Assembly: GCA_002633005.1 (NCBI GenBank)
Contig: NMRA01000409.1
Span: 249,831 to 311,830, forward strand
Direction: 5' to 3'
From: Phoronis australis
Lineage: Eukaryota; Phoronida; Phoronidae
Length of the DNA stretch: 62,000 nt
Part shown: piece after piece, positions 41,001 to 47,370 of the stretch
Layout: each line of letters starts with the position of its first letter
Position numbering within the stretch: position 1 is the stretch's first letter
Position numbers and translations under genes: made by a program
Notes under the pieces: model-generated
Told to the model about the DNA's origin: nothing
Seen by the model: only the letters and a program-made list of their open reading frames with translations
Databases searched by the model: none

Positions 41001-44000
41001 AAGTAATGAAAGGTACATGACACTGTTTTGTCAAAGAACCCAAGCTTGAGCTGAGTTCCGTAGACGTAAGAATCTCGTGCAAGAAGCTAGTGTGTTCACG
41101 TACTTTGCCTGTAACACGTGTTGATATCTCGCGAAGTCCTGCATTTTTCGCATTTTTATGTCTACGGAACGCACACCTAGGGACTATTTCATGAAAAGTC
41201 ACTCAAGACTTCAGAGAGAAATTAGGTCTTACGCTCACATCCTACAATTGTTGATAAAGGTAATCACCAGCGCATCACAGTCTCTAGAAAAAATTTATAG
41301 AAATTATCTCAGTAACTAGCAGTTATGTGTAATTTCACTTAGAAACTTTGCGCTTTTGCTCAAGCCAGATTTTACCTTTTTTATAAATAACAGAGTGGAA
41401 TTCAGGGGCAAATTTCTGACTTAAGTCGCGAGTCACTTTTCATGAAACACGACTCCTGGTCTTAGTTCGCTACGTCAACTTTCTCAACAAAACCGAATAT
41501 CAACTACGGTAAAATTTCTTCAGTTTAGTACACAATCAAACACAGCAGGCATTTCATGTGATCACATTCTCCATGGATACAACTTTTGAGAAAATTTCAC
41601 GTCATGATCAGCACAGCTTGAACTTGCCCACAGCTGTCACCATCTCACATCTGGTGAAACACTTGAGAAGGAGAAAAATGGAAGTTTCAGCAGAAAGTGT
41701 TGTTCCACGCTGTAGATTTTTACCCTTAGCTAAATGTCTACTCTATTGTTAGCACAATTTCAACAGCTGTGAATCAATGTGAATCAACATACGGACAGTA
41801 AGACTTCCAATATTCACTATATCATATCCAACTTTTGAGAAATGGAAAAACAAACATTTTTAGCTATTACTTAAGAGCAAAACAGTGGAAGAGTCACCAA
41901 GGAAATTCCAAATGTCTGAAACATTGACCTAATAAAATCAAAAACAATGTCTCAGATAACAATACACACTTGAGACATGGCACCTAATGTATTCCTACAC
42001 TTAAAAGGCATTTCATACAACAAGGTCGAAAATGTAACACTAAATGTCAAGCCAATCAGGAAAGAACATGTATCATTTTTTGTATTATCAAATTTCATGA
42101 CGACAAAATTGTCAACATCCCTAATTTAGGCGGCGGGCTCATAATCTTTATTGAATCCTCCTCAAGAAAGGCCACCAGGGAAACGACATACAATATATAC
42201 CATTTTGGAATTTCAAAGACCCGCAAGCATGTGATTGTTAAGAGACTGGTGTTAGGCTACATGTGACTATATCAGATTTCTAACAGTTCTATATTGATCC
42301 TGGTTTAATGACTGGACATGTTTCCAGGCGAATACTTAAACACAGTAACTTGACTGACGCAGACTATAGAATGAACAGCAGGTAATCACAGGATCCGTGG
42401 ATGATCTTTTATGGGAAAACGATACCGTTATCAAACCGCTAATAGGAGACTGTTTACCTTCTTATGAGACTGACAGGATAAAGGAATGATTTACACAAGG
42501 CAATTTCTATTATGTACACAGTGATTAACTAAAGTCACTGGCTTACCAATTTACAGTCCATTACGACAACTTCAAGTTCAAAATTTCAATTCTGTGTACA
42601 AAATATATACCTTTGAGAAACTCTCAAACTTAAGAGAGTGCCAAAGTATTTTATGGATCTCAAAAGTGGAGCAAGCGCAAGTTTTATTCACCAGGTGTTG
42701 CTAATTCTGGGCACTGCACATTTTGTTACAATTTTTTGAGTTTTTGATTCCTAACAGACCACCAATTGTAATTTGAAATGATTCAAGACGAGTTCTGACC
42801 ATGAGTGAATGAACCTCTTTTTCCAGGAAAGCAACAAAGAATTGATCCATTGGACAACATCAAACAAACAACTTCAGTAGCTCTCCTAGTGTAACAGTAT
42901 AGATCCAAGTTGTAAACCCTCGTCATACAACAGTTATTATTATTATTATTATTATTATTAAAATTATTATTACTATTATAATTATTATCATTAATGTAAT
43001 ATTTACAATGAGGGTAGTCCTATCAGCTCACATTGCTTTTTCACTGTCACCAGTAACATCATGAGTACTTACATGTTACTATTAAAATAAATGAACACTC
43101 GACCTAACTTGTGGCCCATAGGATTTGCCTAGAAAATTCACACAATATTTGACGCGATTTTGTTGTGGGAATCATGATTTAGCTGTCGAAACTAGCAGCC
43201 ATAACTCTGTTACCCATTCCGAACACGTGTGCCTTTTCTCTTCAAATAACATCGAAGGTGAATATCATTTTATACTTGTACGCCCACCATTTCATGATCT
43301 GAGAGTAAATTTATGCAGGAAAAACATTGGAGCAGTCGCAACGTCAACAAATTTATTAGTTTAATGAAAAACCCTGACAAAGGCGTTCTTAGTTTCATTT
43401 ACCATTATGTAAGAGATCTACATTACATAAAGAAATTTTCTGCCTCTCTAATATTTTAACTTTTTAATTGAAGTAATTGTACTCTAGGCCTATGGCCTTC
43501 AATACTAGTAATAAACACTACGTGTAACCAATACAAATTTTAAGAAGTTTCACTCACGTGCACATTCGTACGGATGTGGTCCCCCAGGGGTGGTCCTCTT
43601 GTAGAAATTTTCCAGGCATTTGTTGCACTTGTCCCCCGTGGTGTTACCACGGCAACCCTGGCATACGCCGTGTTTCTTGACCGAGTCGTAGACACAGGAG
43701 TCCGAATAGCCACCACAACCACAGTCTTGAATACAAGAAATATCATATTCAATGGCACGAAATAACTGAAATTTACTCATGACCACAAAACTTTACACAC
43801 CCATTTCACACTGATCAGATAAACAAGGTTCGCCATGTGCTGTTCCAACAGGGCATTGCACTCCCTTGTAAATTTTCTTTGGAAACATTCGGAGAGTTGA
43901 CATCATGTTAAGCATCGAGCCTCGCGCCCTCATTTAATTTTGGGAAGAAGAGAACCTAGACTGTACAAGACAAAGCAGTCTCTCAAACTACATTTTAAAT

Positions 44001-47000
44001 CGCACTTTCGTGATTTATGGCATGCATAGCAAAATTTCATCAATCTCAGATGAAAGAACTGCCAAAATTGATCTTTTTACATTTTCCAAAGGTTTGAACT
44101 AACATTTGGGGGACTAGCGAAGGTATAGCACTAAACATTAAATCATAATGATTGTAAATTTTACTTTTGATGATATTTAGTTTGTAAAGATGAAACAAAA
44201 TAAATTTAATCCATCCGCCATGGTGTGCCGTAATCGGTGAGATTTTATGGAATATAATTAGCAACAGATTGGACAAGAATTTCTCTACAAATGTCATGAA
44301 ATTGATGTTACATTGGAAGCCGTTTAGGACGGCAGCGCATGTCACTTCATTAAAACCCAAATTGATTAGAAAAATTCCACAACCGTTACCTTCGCATGGA
44401 ACGTTGATTTGCCACTCTTGGTTGTTATACAGCGGCTTGCACCGTTCGCACTGCGCTCCCTGAGTGTTGTGAAGACAGTTACACACTTGGTCGTTCTACA
44501 AAACAAACAAACAACGCATACCGTCACAGCGATCGTATGACCTTGCTAGGTGTAGGGCCAAACAGCCACGATTACTATGTCTATTTGTCAGAGAGAAAAA
44601 CCATTTGACATAAACATTATCGTTGAAAACCACGCTTCAGTTCGCATTTTGGAGTGGATACCTTTGCTCTGCCTTTTTAACACAGAAAAGTTGTTCCCGC
44701 TCCGTGTGATAAAAGAATGAAACGAATGGAATTCATTGGCAGACTCAACGGAGAAACTTGGAGCCGCTATGCTGGTTTATTCCCATCCTAGTTTGCAATG
44801 GCAGCTTGACCTAATAAACGCTACCAAGGTATGTGATACACCTTATTGTTAGAGGTTTCACAATTCCAAAACCATCTAACACAGGCACTCATATAGCAGA
44901 TTAAAGACAAATGTCAAAGCCTGAAAATGACAGTTTTGATTTTTAAAATAAATAATTCAGAACAATAATTATGTTTACATGAGGATAAGCCTAATATGAT
45001 ACAACATAGGGCTGAAATAAAATGGAATATATCAGTTTTTAAGCCAAAATGGTGGAAATCCAGGCGCAGAAAAAATCTGCAACTTTTCAGGCACAAAAAG
45101 GAATGAGTGGAAATTCCCTTTTTAAAATGGAAAGTGATCTATATACAAATGTGAATAAAATATTATATTAGTTAATATAATTTGAGTGTGTGAATGACTG
45201 CATGAACGTCCTTTCCCATCCCCTTTCTGCAAATCATGACGATTGTAAAGTTATGTAGGTGAGGGCTACCCAATTCCAGCCATATTCTCTAAATGATTTC
45301 TGGGTAAATAAATGTAAGATTTTAAAAAAACGAAACAGCATAGTTACTCATGAGATGTCATAATATTTGATGCAAATACTTTTTGGGATTTTTCCGCGTA
45401 TGAACCATCAACTCAAAGTCATACAAGCTGAAAAAAAGATGAAGCCTGAAATTTTGACAAATCCATTTAGTGAGTTCAAGGCCACTTGCATATTTACAGG
45501 CTCCAATTGGAAAATATTGGAGAAAGCAAAGACGTACTCAAAGACGAACTCTCAATTTACTAAATAAGAGAAAAAAACTTACATCACCAGAGCAGTTGCT
45601 GGAATGGCCAAAACAGGAACAACGAGCCTTCACGTCAATATCCGTCACAGCGTAATAAGAAGTGAGTGGTTTGTCATGAGAGGACGCTACCAGGTTCACA
45701 CGTAACACGGACATGGTGAACTCCTCTTGGACGTCAGCTGAGACTTCAGAGACTTCGCTGAACGGCGAATAGTAAACCTGAAGAAAATGGGGGATAAAGA
45801 TAAGGTTCTAAACACTGAATTCATAACACAACTGTTTTATGCATTACTGTGACCTGTTTGGCAGCACTTGCAACATATAAAGAATGACTCATGACCCATT
45901 TGAAAGAATAGCGACCAGTTTGGAAATGGGCGTTGTCATCTTTAAGAAAGGCTTTACTGTTTTAAACTAGACTCAGCAACTACTGGCCGCAGCCCATTGA
46001 CACTGAATAAAGGCAAAATGGATTCTAACTATGCCACCGCTCGATTCCGCCATATTTTTTGGCATTCATTTGCTCATTTTCAACAGGTTTGGGTTTTCAG
46101 TTGGATAATGTACACTATAAGACACGAATATACAGTAACATCCAAAAATTGTTTTCAAAAGATGTAATTACACCATACAACATAGACATGAACTTTGATA
46201 TCAAATTCATCAACAAAATTAAATTTTAAGTAACGTTGAGTACGCAGTAAGAGTTACTACTGAAGTGATAATTTAACAACTCTTGACCGATTGCAGCAAA
46301 GACTTATTATGCTAATTTATGAAATGATTTTGAAAAGTATGTATGGTGAACCTCCAACATTTCTAACAAACATATTGCTTAGATCGCTACTAGTACAGAA
46401 CTAGTATTTCATATTTCAAAGGATTCTAAACAGTGTCATGCATACCCACAATTTCTCAAGAAATTGCCTGAGGTTGTTTAGAAGCTACGGTGCAGAATGT
46501 AAAATGATTCGTCAGCATTTATTTGGTGTTATCGTTTTGATAAAGTGAAGAGATAATATTTGACTGGAGTGCCACATCTTGCCTAAGATGGCGGGATTTT
46601 ATCGAAGGGCGTGTTTTAAGTTAAATATCGCTTTGTATACATACCGTTATTCCGTCAGGATTATAGGTGTCGCCACTGTAGTATCTCTCCTCACAGATTA
46701 GTATGTCAGGTCCGAAATCTTCCGAACTCTTTGGTACGGGAACACCAGGAAAATAAGACGTGCAGTTTTCACTATAGTAGCGCAGGGGTGTACAGTCTGT
46801 GGCATTATATAAGGAGCACTTCTCGAACGCAATGGCTCTTGGTCGCATGTCAATCAAATCTGGCAATGTCGGAGCAAAAAATTTGAGCGTAATACTGTCG
46901 AACAAAAAACTGTCGGTCATATTTACAATCATCCACTGAGCTTGCGACTTCTCTAGCGTCCTCGACTGCCAATAGGTGTCAGTCTTGCCAAGAGTGATTA

Positions 47001-47370
47001 GATTCCCCGCTATGTTTATTATGTTGATGTCTCGTGCATATTGACTAGAATGATTTCCCGCGTAGCATGTATAATCCACGAGAAGTTCAGGAAATTGATA
47101 GATAGTGGGCGTCGGATCCCCACAGGTGGAGCTAACGTCTAAGGTCCTTAGATTAGGACGCGTGTGTAACATGGACTGAGAGTCTGGGTAACAGCCCTGC
47201 TCCGGAATTTTAGAACATGCTGCTTCCACACGTAAGCACAACATAGACGTGACAATCAAACATGTGAAAAACTGTCTAAGGAAACTCCCACTTAGGACCA
47301 TATTTGGTCCTAGAACACGCACTCTTAAGGCCATATTAGGTCTTGGGATGCACTCTTCTCTTAAGGCCAT
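7916..47370 (-). CDS. Laminin chain with beta-like ends plus an L4A domain (whole gene, 31 coding exons)
   Basis: This encodes a secreted basement-membrane subunit expected to trimerise through its coiled coil. Spliced length is about 2,095 residues from the first ATG. Order: signal peptide (about 24-50), LN domain (to about 300), LE1-4 and a truncated LE5 (to about 530), laminin IV type B (about 545-740), LE6-9, L4A (about 945-1155) inside a split LE, LE11-16 (to about 1510), a hinge [11 protein letters not shown], a roughly 580-residue coiled coil without cysteine, and the end NSCKP. The hinge resembles the C-x2-C-x2-CF-x2-W of beta chains, and a cysteine close to the C terminus is also a beta feature. 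No LG domains follow, which argues against an alpha chain. L4A is normally in alpha, gamma and perlecan, not beta. The cysteine-rich beta-knob is absent. All 30 junctions keep phase. That it is laminin is near certain; the chain class is uncertain. Confidence 0.95.
8050..9552 (-). other. Laminin intron 30
   Basis: Noncoding intron between exons 30 and 31. It contains a 27-base tandem repeat at 8466-8546; otherwise I see nothing coding. Confidence 0.8.
8466..8546. repeat. Three tandem copies of a 27-base unit
   Basis: The unit runs TTAGCCCCAACACCCACACA then GGGTGCA; the third copy has two changes. It lies in the last laminin intron. Confidence 0.95.
9553..9736 (-). CDS. Laminin exon 30: coiled coil
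   Basis: Acceptor TTAATTTTAG, donor TCGG|GTATGC, phase 0/1. It encodes [20 protein letters not shown] and ends EPGVGTLS. The trailing G joins the CA of exon 31 to make an Ala codon. Confidence 0.92.
9797..9890. repeat. GAT/GAC trinucleotide repeat
   Basis: An imperfect run of GATGATGAC-like triplets in the laminin intron between exons 29 and 30. It is repeated in the redundant contig end at about 10640-10730. Confidence 0.9.
10330..10506 (-). pseudogene. Assembly-duplicated copy of laminin exon 29
   Basis: It lies in block 9791-10630, redundant with 10632-11469 across the N at 10631. It differs by one residue (K for N near the start), and its donor context carries a 4-base insertion (GTAATT instead of GTATGT). 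Being 177 nt and phase 0/0, it could be spliced in without a frameshift, so gene predictors would probably include both. I judge it an unmerged allele. Confidence 0.8.
10632..11469. repeat. Redundant contig end, right copy
   Basis: Second member of the pair around the N at 10631. It includes the laminin exon 29 copy at 11167-11343. Confidence 0.9.
11167..11343 (-). CDS. Laminin exon 29: coiled coil (copy nearest exon 28)
   Basis: Acceptor TTTCTTTCAG, donor AAA|GTATGT, 177 nt, phase 0/0. It encodes [20 protein letters not shown] and ends VNEAEK, which reads on to exon 30 ([10 protein letters not shown]). A second, nearly identical copy at 10330-10506 is probably allelic; only one belongs in the transcript. 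Confidence 0.88.
11687..11776. repeat. Long inverted repeat (foldback) beside the exon 28 donor
   Basis: The left arm 11687-11720 (ACTTACAGGGGTTCCGCATT...) pairs with the right arm 11743-11776 with about four mismatches, leaving a 22-base loop. It starts about 33 bases into the laminin intron after exon 28. I see no coding potential. It may be a small foldback element. Confidence 0.85.
11810..12232 (-). CDS. Laminin exon 28: coiled coil
   Basis: Acceptor TATTTCAG, donor ACG|GTAGGT, 423 nt, phase 0/0. It encodes [20 protein letters not shown] through [18 protein letters not shown], heptad-patterned with several glycosylation sequons. Confidence 0.92.
12649..13275 (-). CDS. Laminin exon 27: coiled coil (largest exon)
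   Basis: Acceptor TTATATAG, donor AAG|GTAGTC, 627 nt, phase 0/0. It starts [20 protein letters not shown]. It is rich in A, S, Q, N and heptad hydrophobics, has many N-x-S/T sequons and no cysteine. The Cys-rich loop (beta-knob) that interrupts beta coils is missing. Confidence 0.92.
13276..13694 (-). other. Laminin intron between exons 26 and 27, with an assembly gap
   Basis: Noncoding, with one N at 13472. Unlike the other single-N joins I could not see a duplicated flank here. Sequence could be missing. Confidence 0.7.
13695..13828 (-). CDS. Laminin exon 26: coiled coil
   Basis: Acceptor CTTTGCAG, phase 1/0. It encodes [20 protein letters not shown] and [15 protein letters not shown]. 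The donor I chose is CAG|GTCGGG, which is weak; no better phase-0 donor is visible. The next intron carries the N at 13472. Confidence 0.85.
14143..14265 (-). CDS. Laminin exon 25: interchain hinge and start of coiled coil
   Basis: Acceptor TTTCTTCCAG, donor TTTG|GTAAAG, phase 1/1. It encodes [20 protein letters not shown]. The clustered cysteines followed by F-x-x-W match the beta-chain hinge (C-x2-C-x2-CFxxW) better than the gamma (CxxCPxC) or alpha forms. These cysteines are expected to make the interchain disulphides at the top of the coil. Confidence 0.9.
14400..15740. repeat. Degenerate ~265-base tandem repeats carrying CTCF-like motifs
   Basis: Within the laminin intron between exons 24 and 25, repeated phrases (TTTATGAAAATC..GTTGAGGACC, AAAATGGCCACTAGGTGGCG, AAAATTGCCACTAGG) recur. 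The core CCACTAGRKGGC-like motif starts at 14444, 14559, 14807, 14957, 15072, 15219, 15356 and 15632, all on the same strand. Spacing alternates roughly 115 and 150 bases. No gene is seen in the array. Confidence 0.85.
15741..16554. other. Remainder of laminin intron 24, nothing recognised
   Basis: AT-rich, with short open frames only. I recognise no domain, RNA or repeat beyond low-complexity stretches. Confidence 0.6.
16555..16677 (-). CDS. Laminin exon 24: LE16, last LE repeat
   Basis: Acceptor TTGTTGCAG, donor TCGG|GTAAGT, phase 1/1. It encodes [15 protein letters not shown] and [16 protein letters not shown]. The repeat is shortened at its end (KGSSG), as expected just before the hinge. 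Confidence 0.93.
17553..17649 (-). CDS. Laminin exon 23: LE15 end
   Basis: Acceptor CTCCACAG, donor GATG|GTAGGC, phase 0/1. It encodes [17 protein letters not shown] and [10 protein letters not shown]. Confidence 0.94.
18631..18824 (-). CDS. Laminin exon 22: LE14 and start of LE15
   Basis: Acceptor GTTTCTAG, donor CAG|GTGAGA, phase 1/0. It encodes [28 protein letters not shown] and [15 protein letters not shown]. Confidence 0.94.
19461..19626 (-). CDS. Laminin exon 21: LE13
   Basis: Acceptor CTCTTACAG, donor AAAG|GTAGGC, phase 0/1. It encodes [30 protein letters not shown] and [11 protein letters not shown]. Confidence 0.95.
19856..20257 (-). CDS. Laminin exon 20: LE10 end, LE11, LE12
   Basis: Acceptor ATTTACCAG, donor TCG|GTAAGG, 402 nt, phase 0/0. 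It encodes [39 protein letters not shown], the CACPGNIP variant LE and [16 protein letters not shown]. It is the largest LE exon. Confidence 0.95.
20909..21031 (-). CDS. Laminin exon 19: end of L4A and resumption of split LE10
   Basis: Acceptor ATATTTCAG, donor AAG|GTAAAG, phase 0/0. It ends in [11 protein letters not shown], the standard exit from L4A back into an LE repeat (vExCxCPxGY). Confidence 0.94.
21773..21895 (-). CDS. Laminin exon 18: L4A C-terminal half
   Basis: Acceptor TTTGCAG, donor AAC|GTAAGT, phase 0/0. It encodes [20 protein letters not shown], matching the L4A helix pattern (xxMxxVLxxLexLxIxAxY). Confidence 0.94.
22066..22318 (-). CDS. Laminin exon 17: L4A core
   Basis: Acceptor CTATTTCAG, donor ACG|GTGAGT, phase 2/0. 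It encodes [19 protein letters not shown] and [13 protein letters not shown]. FLGxxxxSYGxxLxF is the classic L4A motif. Confidence 0.94.
22503..22572. repeat. 35-base direct tandem repeat, two copies
   Basis: The unit begins CCTCACTTTATAACATNCAG and continues GTTCAGAGGAGTTCA. The copies are adjacent, with about one mismatch, in the laminin intron between exons 16 and 17. Confidence 0.9.
23067..23307 (-). CDS. Laminin exon 16: LE9 tail, split LE10, start of L4A
   Basis: Acceptor TTTGTAG, donor AG|GTATAA, phase 1/2. It encodes [14 protein letters not shown], then [10 protein letters not shown], where the LE is interrupted by the L4A domain, starting [11 protein letters not shown] and [15 protein letters not shown]. 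An LE broken after CxCxGHxxxC is the hallmark of L4A insertion in alpha, gamma and perlecan. Confidence 0.93.
24821..24982 (+). CDS. Collagen-like gene exon 1: signal peptide and first Gly-X-Y triplets
   Basis: It starts at ATG 24821 with TGA in frame two codons upstream. Donor GCG|GTAAGT, 162 nt, phase 0. It encodes [20 protein letters not shown] after the signal peptide. Confidence 0.88.
24821..28868 (+). CDS. Secreted collagen-like protein with Cys-rich CCC C-terminal domain (whole gene, 5 exons)
   Basis: The predicted protein has 254 residues. Layout: signal peptide (1-19, [19 protein letters not shown]), a short cysteine segment TCNCPPG, about 18 Gly-X-Y triplets (to about residue 90), a leucine heptad neck (about 94-127), then a 120-residue C-terminal domain with eight cysteines ending NYCCCHNG. 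Collagen stalk, trimerising neck and globular head is the layout of collectins and ficolins, but the head is neither a C-type lectin nor a fibrinogen domain that I can recognise. It should be secreted as trimers or higher oligomers; its ligand is unknown. An in-frame TGA precedes the ATG. All four junctions keep phase. The gene lies entirely in a laminin intron, on the opposite strand. Confidence 0.88.
25854..25971 (+). CDS. Collagen-like gene exon 2: rest of Gly-X-Y region
   Basis: Acceptor CATCCTATAG, donor CTCA|GTGAGT, phase 0/1. It encodes uninterrupted triplets [19 protein letters not shown] and GPPGPPGKD. The collagen frame is continuous with exon 1. Confidence 0.9.
26282..26383 (+). 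CDS. Collagen-like gene exon 3: coiled-coil neck
   Basis: Acceptor CCTTCTTACAG, donor CCGT|GTAAGT, phase 1/1. It encodes [20 protein letters not shown], with leucines at heptad spacing, consistent with a trimerising neck. Confidence 0.82.
26384..27715. other. Collagen-like gene intron 3, first part: nothing recognised
   Basis: Noncoding sequence with stops in all frames. I see no domain or clear repeat. Confidence 0.6.
27716..28125. repeat. Degenerate minisatellite leading into collagen-like exon 4
   Basis: Loose repeats of about 45-50 bases sharing phrases such as CCCTTCAGCCCCT, GGGACATAACCTG and CTGCCCCTT. They run right up to the exon 4 acceptor. Several units contain a pyrimidine tract plus CAG. 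Confidence 0.7.
28126..28327 (+). CDS. Collagen-like gene exon 4: first half of Cys-rich head
   Basis: Acceptor CCTATTTCAG, donor AC|GTAAGT, phase 1/2. It encodes [20 protein letters not shown] and [10 protein letters not shown]. The acceptor lies in the last unit of a degenerate minisatellite. Confidence 0.83.
28688..28868 (+). CDS. Collagen-like gene exon 5: second half of Cys-rich head, stop
   Basis: Acceptor ACTCCATTACAG, phase 2, stop TAA 28866-28868. It encodes [14 protein letters not shown] and ends [18 protein letters not shown]. Three consecutive cysteines at the end are unusual. No AATAAA is visible before the laminin exon at 29301. Confidence 0.85.
28869..29300. other. Gap between the nested gene stop and laminin exon 15
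   Basis: It must contain the nested gene's 3' UTR and the laminin donor-side intron. No canonical poly(A) hexamer is visible on the plus strand. Confidence 0.6.
29301..29443 (-). CDS. Laminin exon 15: LE8 tail and LE9
   Basis: Acceptor CTTTCCAG, donor CCAG|GTATGT, phase 2/1. It encodes [19 protein letters not shown] and [15 protein letters not shown]. The 6 kb intron that follows houses the collagenous gene on the other strand. Confidence 0.93.
30443..30569 (-). CDS. Laminin exon 14: LE8
   Basis: Acceptor CATTGCAG, donor GCAGG|GTAGGA, phase 1/2. It encodes [19 protein letters not shown] and [15 protein letters not shown]. Confidence 0.93.
30959..31087 (-). CDS. Laminin exon 13: LE7
   Basis: Acceptor TTTTATAG, donor ACAG|GTGAAT, phase 1/1. 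It encodes [13 protein letters not shown] and [15 protein letters not shown]. Confidence 0.93.
31986..32132 (-). CDS. Laminin exon 12: LE6 (complete copy)
   Basis: Acceptor TTACTTGCAG, donor AAAG|GTACTG, phase 1/1. It encodes [19 protein letters not shown] and [15 protein letters not shown], the first LE after IV-B. This is the complete copy. Confidence 0.93.
31998..32435. repeat. Redundant contig end, left copy (pairs with 32437-32874)
   Basis: 438 bases repeated with a few substitutions immediately across the N at 32436. Both copies span laminin exon 12 and exon 11 sequence, so this is an assembly duplication. Confidence 0.92.
32336..32435 (-). pseudogene. Assembly-duplicated fragment of laminin exon 11
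   Basis: This stretch repeats the downstream part of exon 11 (32775-32874) and is cut by the N at 32436. It lies in the redundant block 31998-32435. I treat it as an unmerged allelic contig end, not a real exon. Confidence 0.85.
32437..32571 (-). pseudogene. Assembly-duplicated partial copy of laminin exon 12
   Basis: It has the same acceptor and LE coding as 31986-32132 but is truncated by the N at 32436. An automatic gene model would translate it into an out-of-place fusion with exon 11. It is almost certainly a contig-overlap artefact. Confidence 0.85.
32437..32874. repeat. Redundant contig end, right copy
   Basis: Second member of the pair around the N at 32436. Confidence 0.92.
32775..32964 (-). 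CDS. Laminin exon 11: end of laminin IV type B
   Basis: Acceptor ATTTTTAG, donor CCCT|GTGAGT, phase 0/1. With exon 10 it forms [12 protein letters not shown], matching the IDSLVLMP-type motif of beta IV-B domains. It ends just before the next LE cysteine. Confidence 0.9.
33222..33279. repeat. 29-base tandem repeat, two copies
   Basis: The unit CGCAATATGATTGGTCAATA plus CCAAATGAA is repeated with one mismatch in the laminin intron between exons 10 and 11. Confidence 0.92.
33347..33432 (-). CDS. Laminin exon 10: laminin IV type B
   Basis: Acceptor TGTTTCAG, donor TCG|GTATGG, phase 1/0. It encodes [18 protein letters not shown] and SFVLLDS. The pattern Cys, then Y-T-V, then (I/L)DS is the signature of the IV-B core in beta and alpha-3/5 chains. 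Confidence 0.88.
34034..34148 (-). CDS. Laminin exon 9: laminin IV type B
   Basis: Acceptor TTTACAG, donor GGAG|GTATGG, phase 0/1. It encodes [19 protein letters not shown]. It is supported mainly by splice sites, phase and position. Confidence 0.85.
34703..34843 (-). CDS. Laminin exon 8: laminin IV type B
   Basis: Acceptor CTCTGTAG, donor GAG|GTTTGT, phase 0/0. It encodes [20 protein letters not shown] and YDAVFRMEV, similar in pattern to the beta-sandwich of IV-B domains, where a short strand resembling YDILIRYE occurs. Confidence 0.85.
35866..36081 (-). CDS. Laminin exon 7: end of LE4, truncated LE5, start of laminin IV type B
   Basis: Acceptor CTCCTACAG, donor GAT|GTAAGC, phase 0/0. It encodes [13 protein letters not shown] and [13 protein letters not shown], then [12 protein letters not shown]. 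The LE is cut short and runs into a non-LE segment ([11 protein letters not shown]). The LE5 to IV-B transition has the same layout in beta chains. Confidence 0.92.
36623..36735 (-). CDS. Laminin exon 6: LE4 (first part)
   Basis: Acceptor ATTTCAG, donor AAG|GTATGT, phase 1/0. It encodes [11 protein letters not shown] and [15 protein letters not shown]. Confidence 0.93.
37104..37265 (-). CDS. Laminin exon 5: LE3
   Basis: Acceptor TTTGCAG, donor CAGG|GTAAGT, phase 1/1. It encodes [10 protein letters not shown] and [15 protein letters not shown] with a tail [10 protein letters not shown], typical of LE modules. Confidence 0.94.
41054..41172. repeat. Inverted repeat with ~16-base arms
   Basis: GTTCCGTAGACGTAAGAA near 41055 pairs with TTATGTCTACGGAAC near 41157. 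The spacer is about 85 bases. It may be a remnant of a foldback element. Confidence 0.65.
42931..42990. repeat. ATT microsatellite
   Basis: At least nine ATT triplets followed by imperfect ATT/ATA units. Confidence 0.95.
43558..43725 (-). CDS. Laminin exon 4: LE2
   Basis: Acceptor TATTCAAG, donor C|GTGAGT, phase 1/1. It encodes [10 protein letters not shown] followed by [14 protein letters not shown] 6.3 kb intron follows. Confidence 0.93.
44390..44495 (-). CDS. Laminin exon 3: rest of LE1
   Basis: Acceptor TTTTGTAG, donor GAAG|GTAACG, ends phase 1. It encodes [20 protein letters not shown], a typical LE loop. Confidence 0.93.
44496..45582 (-). other. Laminin intron 2, nothing recognised
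   Basis: Noncoding between exons 2 and 3. Only short frames without domain similarity. Confidence 0.65.
45583..45777 (-). CDS. Laminin exon 2: end of LN and start of LE1
   Basis: Acceptor TTCTTCAG, donor GAT|GTAAGT, 195 nt, phase 0/0. It encodes the LN terminus [19 protein letters not shown], the standard LN-to-LE1 boundary (YYAxxDixvxxRCxCxGH) of laminins and netrins. Confidence 0.93.
45778..46644 (-). other. Laminin intron 1, nothing recognised
   Basis: AT-rich noncoding sequence between the two LN exons. Confidence 0.65.
46645..47370 (-). CDS. Laminin exon 1: signal peptide and most of the LN domain
   Basis: The exon starts at about 47401 after an acceptor (TTTCATTTCAG), so an upstream noncoding exon exists but I cannot place it. 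An in-frame TAG precedes the first ATG at 47370. Three in-frame ATGs (47370, 47334, 47301) lie in tandem repeats. The third is followed directly by a good signal peptide ([20 protein letters not shown], then LCLRVEA), so it may be the main start. LN features include YWQS and RYYSENC. The donor is ACG|GTATGT, phase 0. Confidence 0.9.
47299..47370 (-). repeat. Tandemly repeated start-codon segment of laminin
   Basis: Two full in-frame units (36 and 33 bases) and the start of a third, each beginning ATGGCCTTAAGAG or ATGGTCCTAAG. They encode [23 protein letters not shown] and MVLSG. Only the third is followed directly by the hydrophobic signal segment. Confidence 0.9.

Larger units (their letters stand above)
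37266..43557 (-). other. Largest laminin intron (6.3 kb), no gene recognised
   Basis: The intron between exons 4 and 5. It holds only short open frames without recognisable domains, an inverted repeat at about 41054-41172, and an ATT microsatellite at about 42931-42990. Confidence 0.65.

Noticed and set aside
40876-41202. 108-codon minus-strand ORF in the largest laminin intron
   Set aside because: It overlaps an inverted repeat, shows no domain, and is more likely a repeat remnant.
7916-47370. Assignment as a standard laminin gamma chain (L4A present, no LG domains)
   Set aside because: The extra IV-B domain, the CxxCxxCFxxW hinge and the two-residue tail after the last cysteine fit beta better, and gamma chains have only L4A.
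7916-47370. Assignment as a laminin alpha-5-type chain
   Set aside because: The first half has the right domain order, but the coil ends in a cysteine and a stop codon, with no LG domains downstream, and only 4.5 LE repeats precede IV-B.
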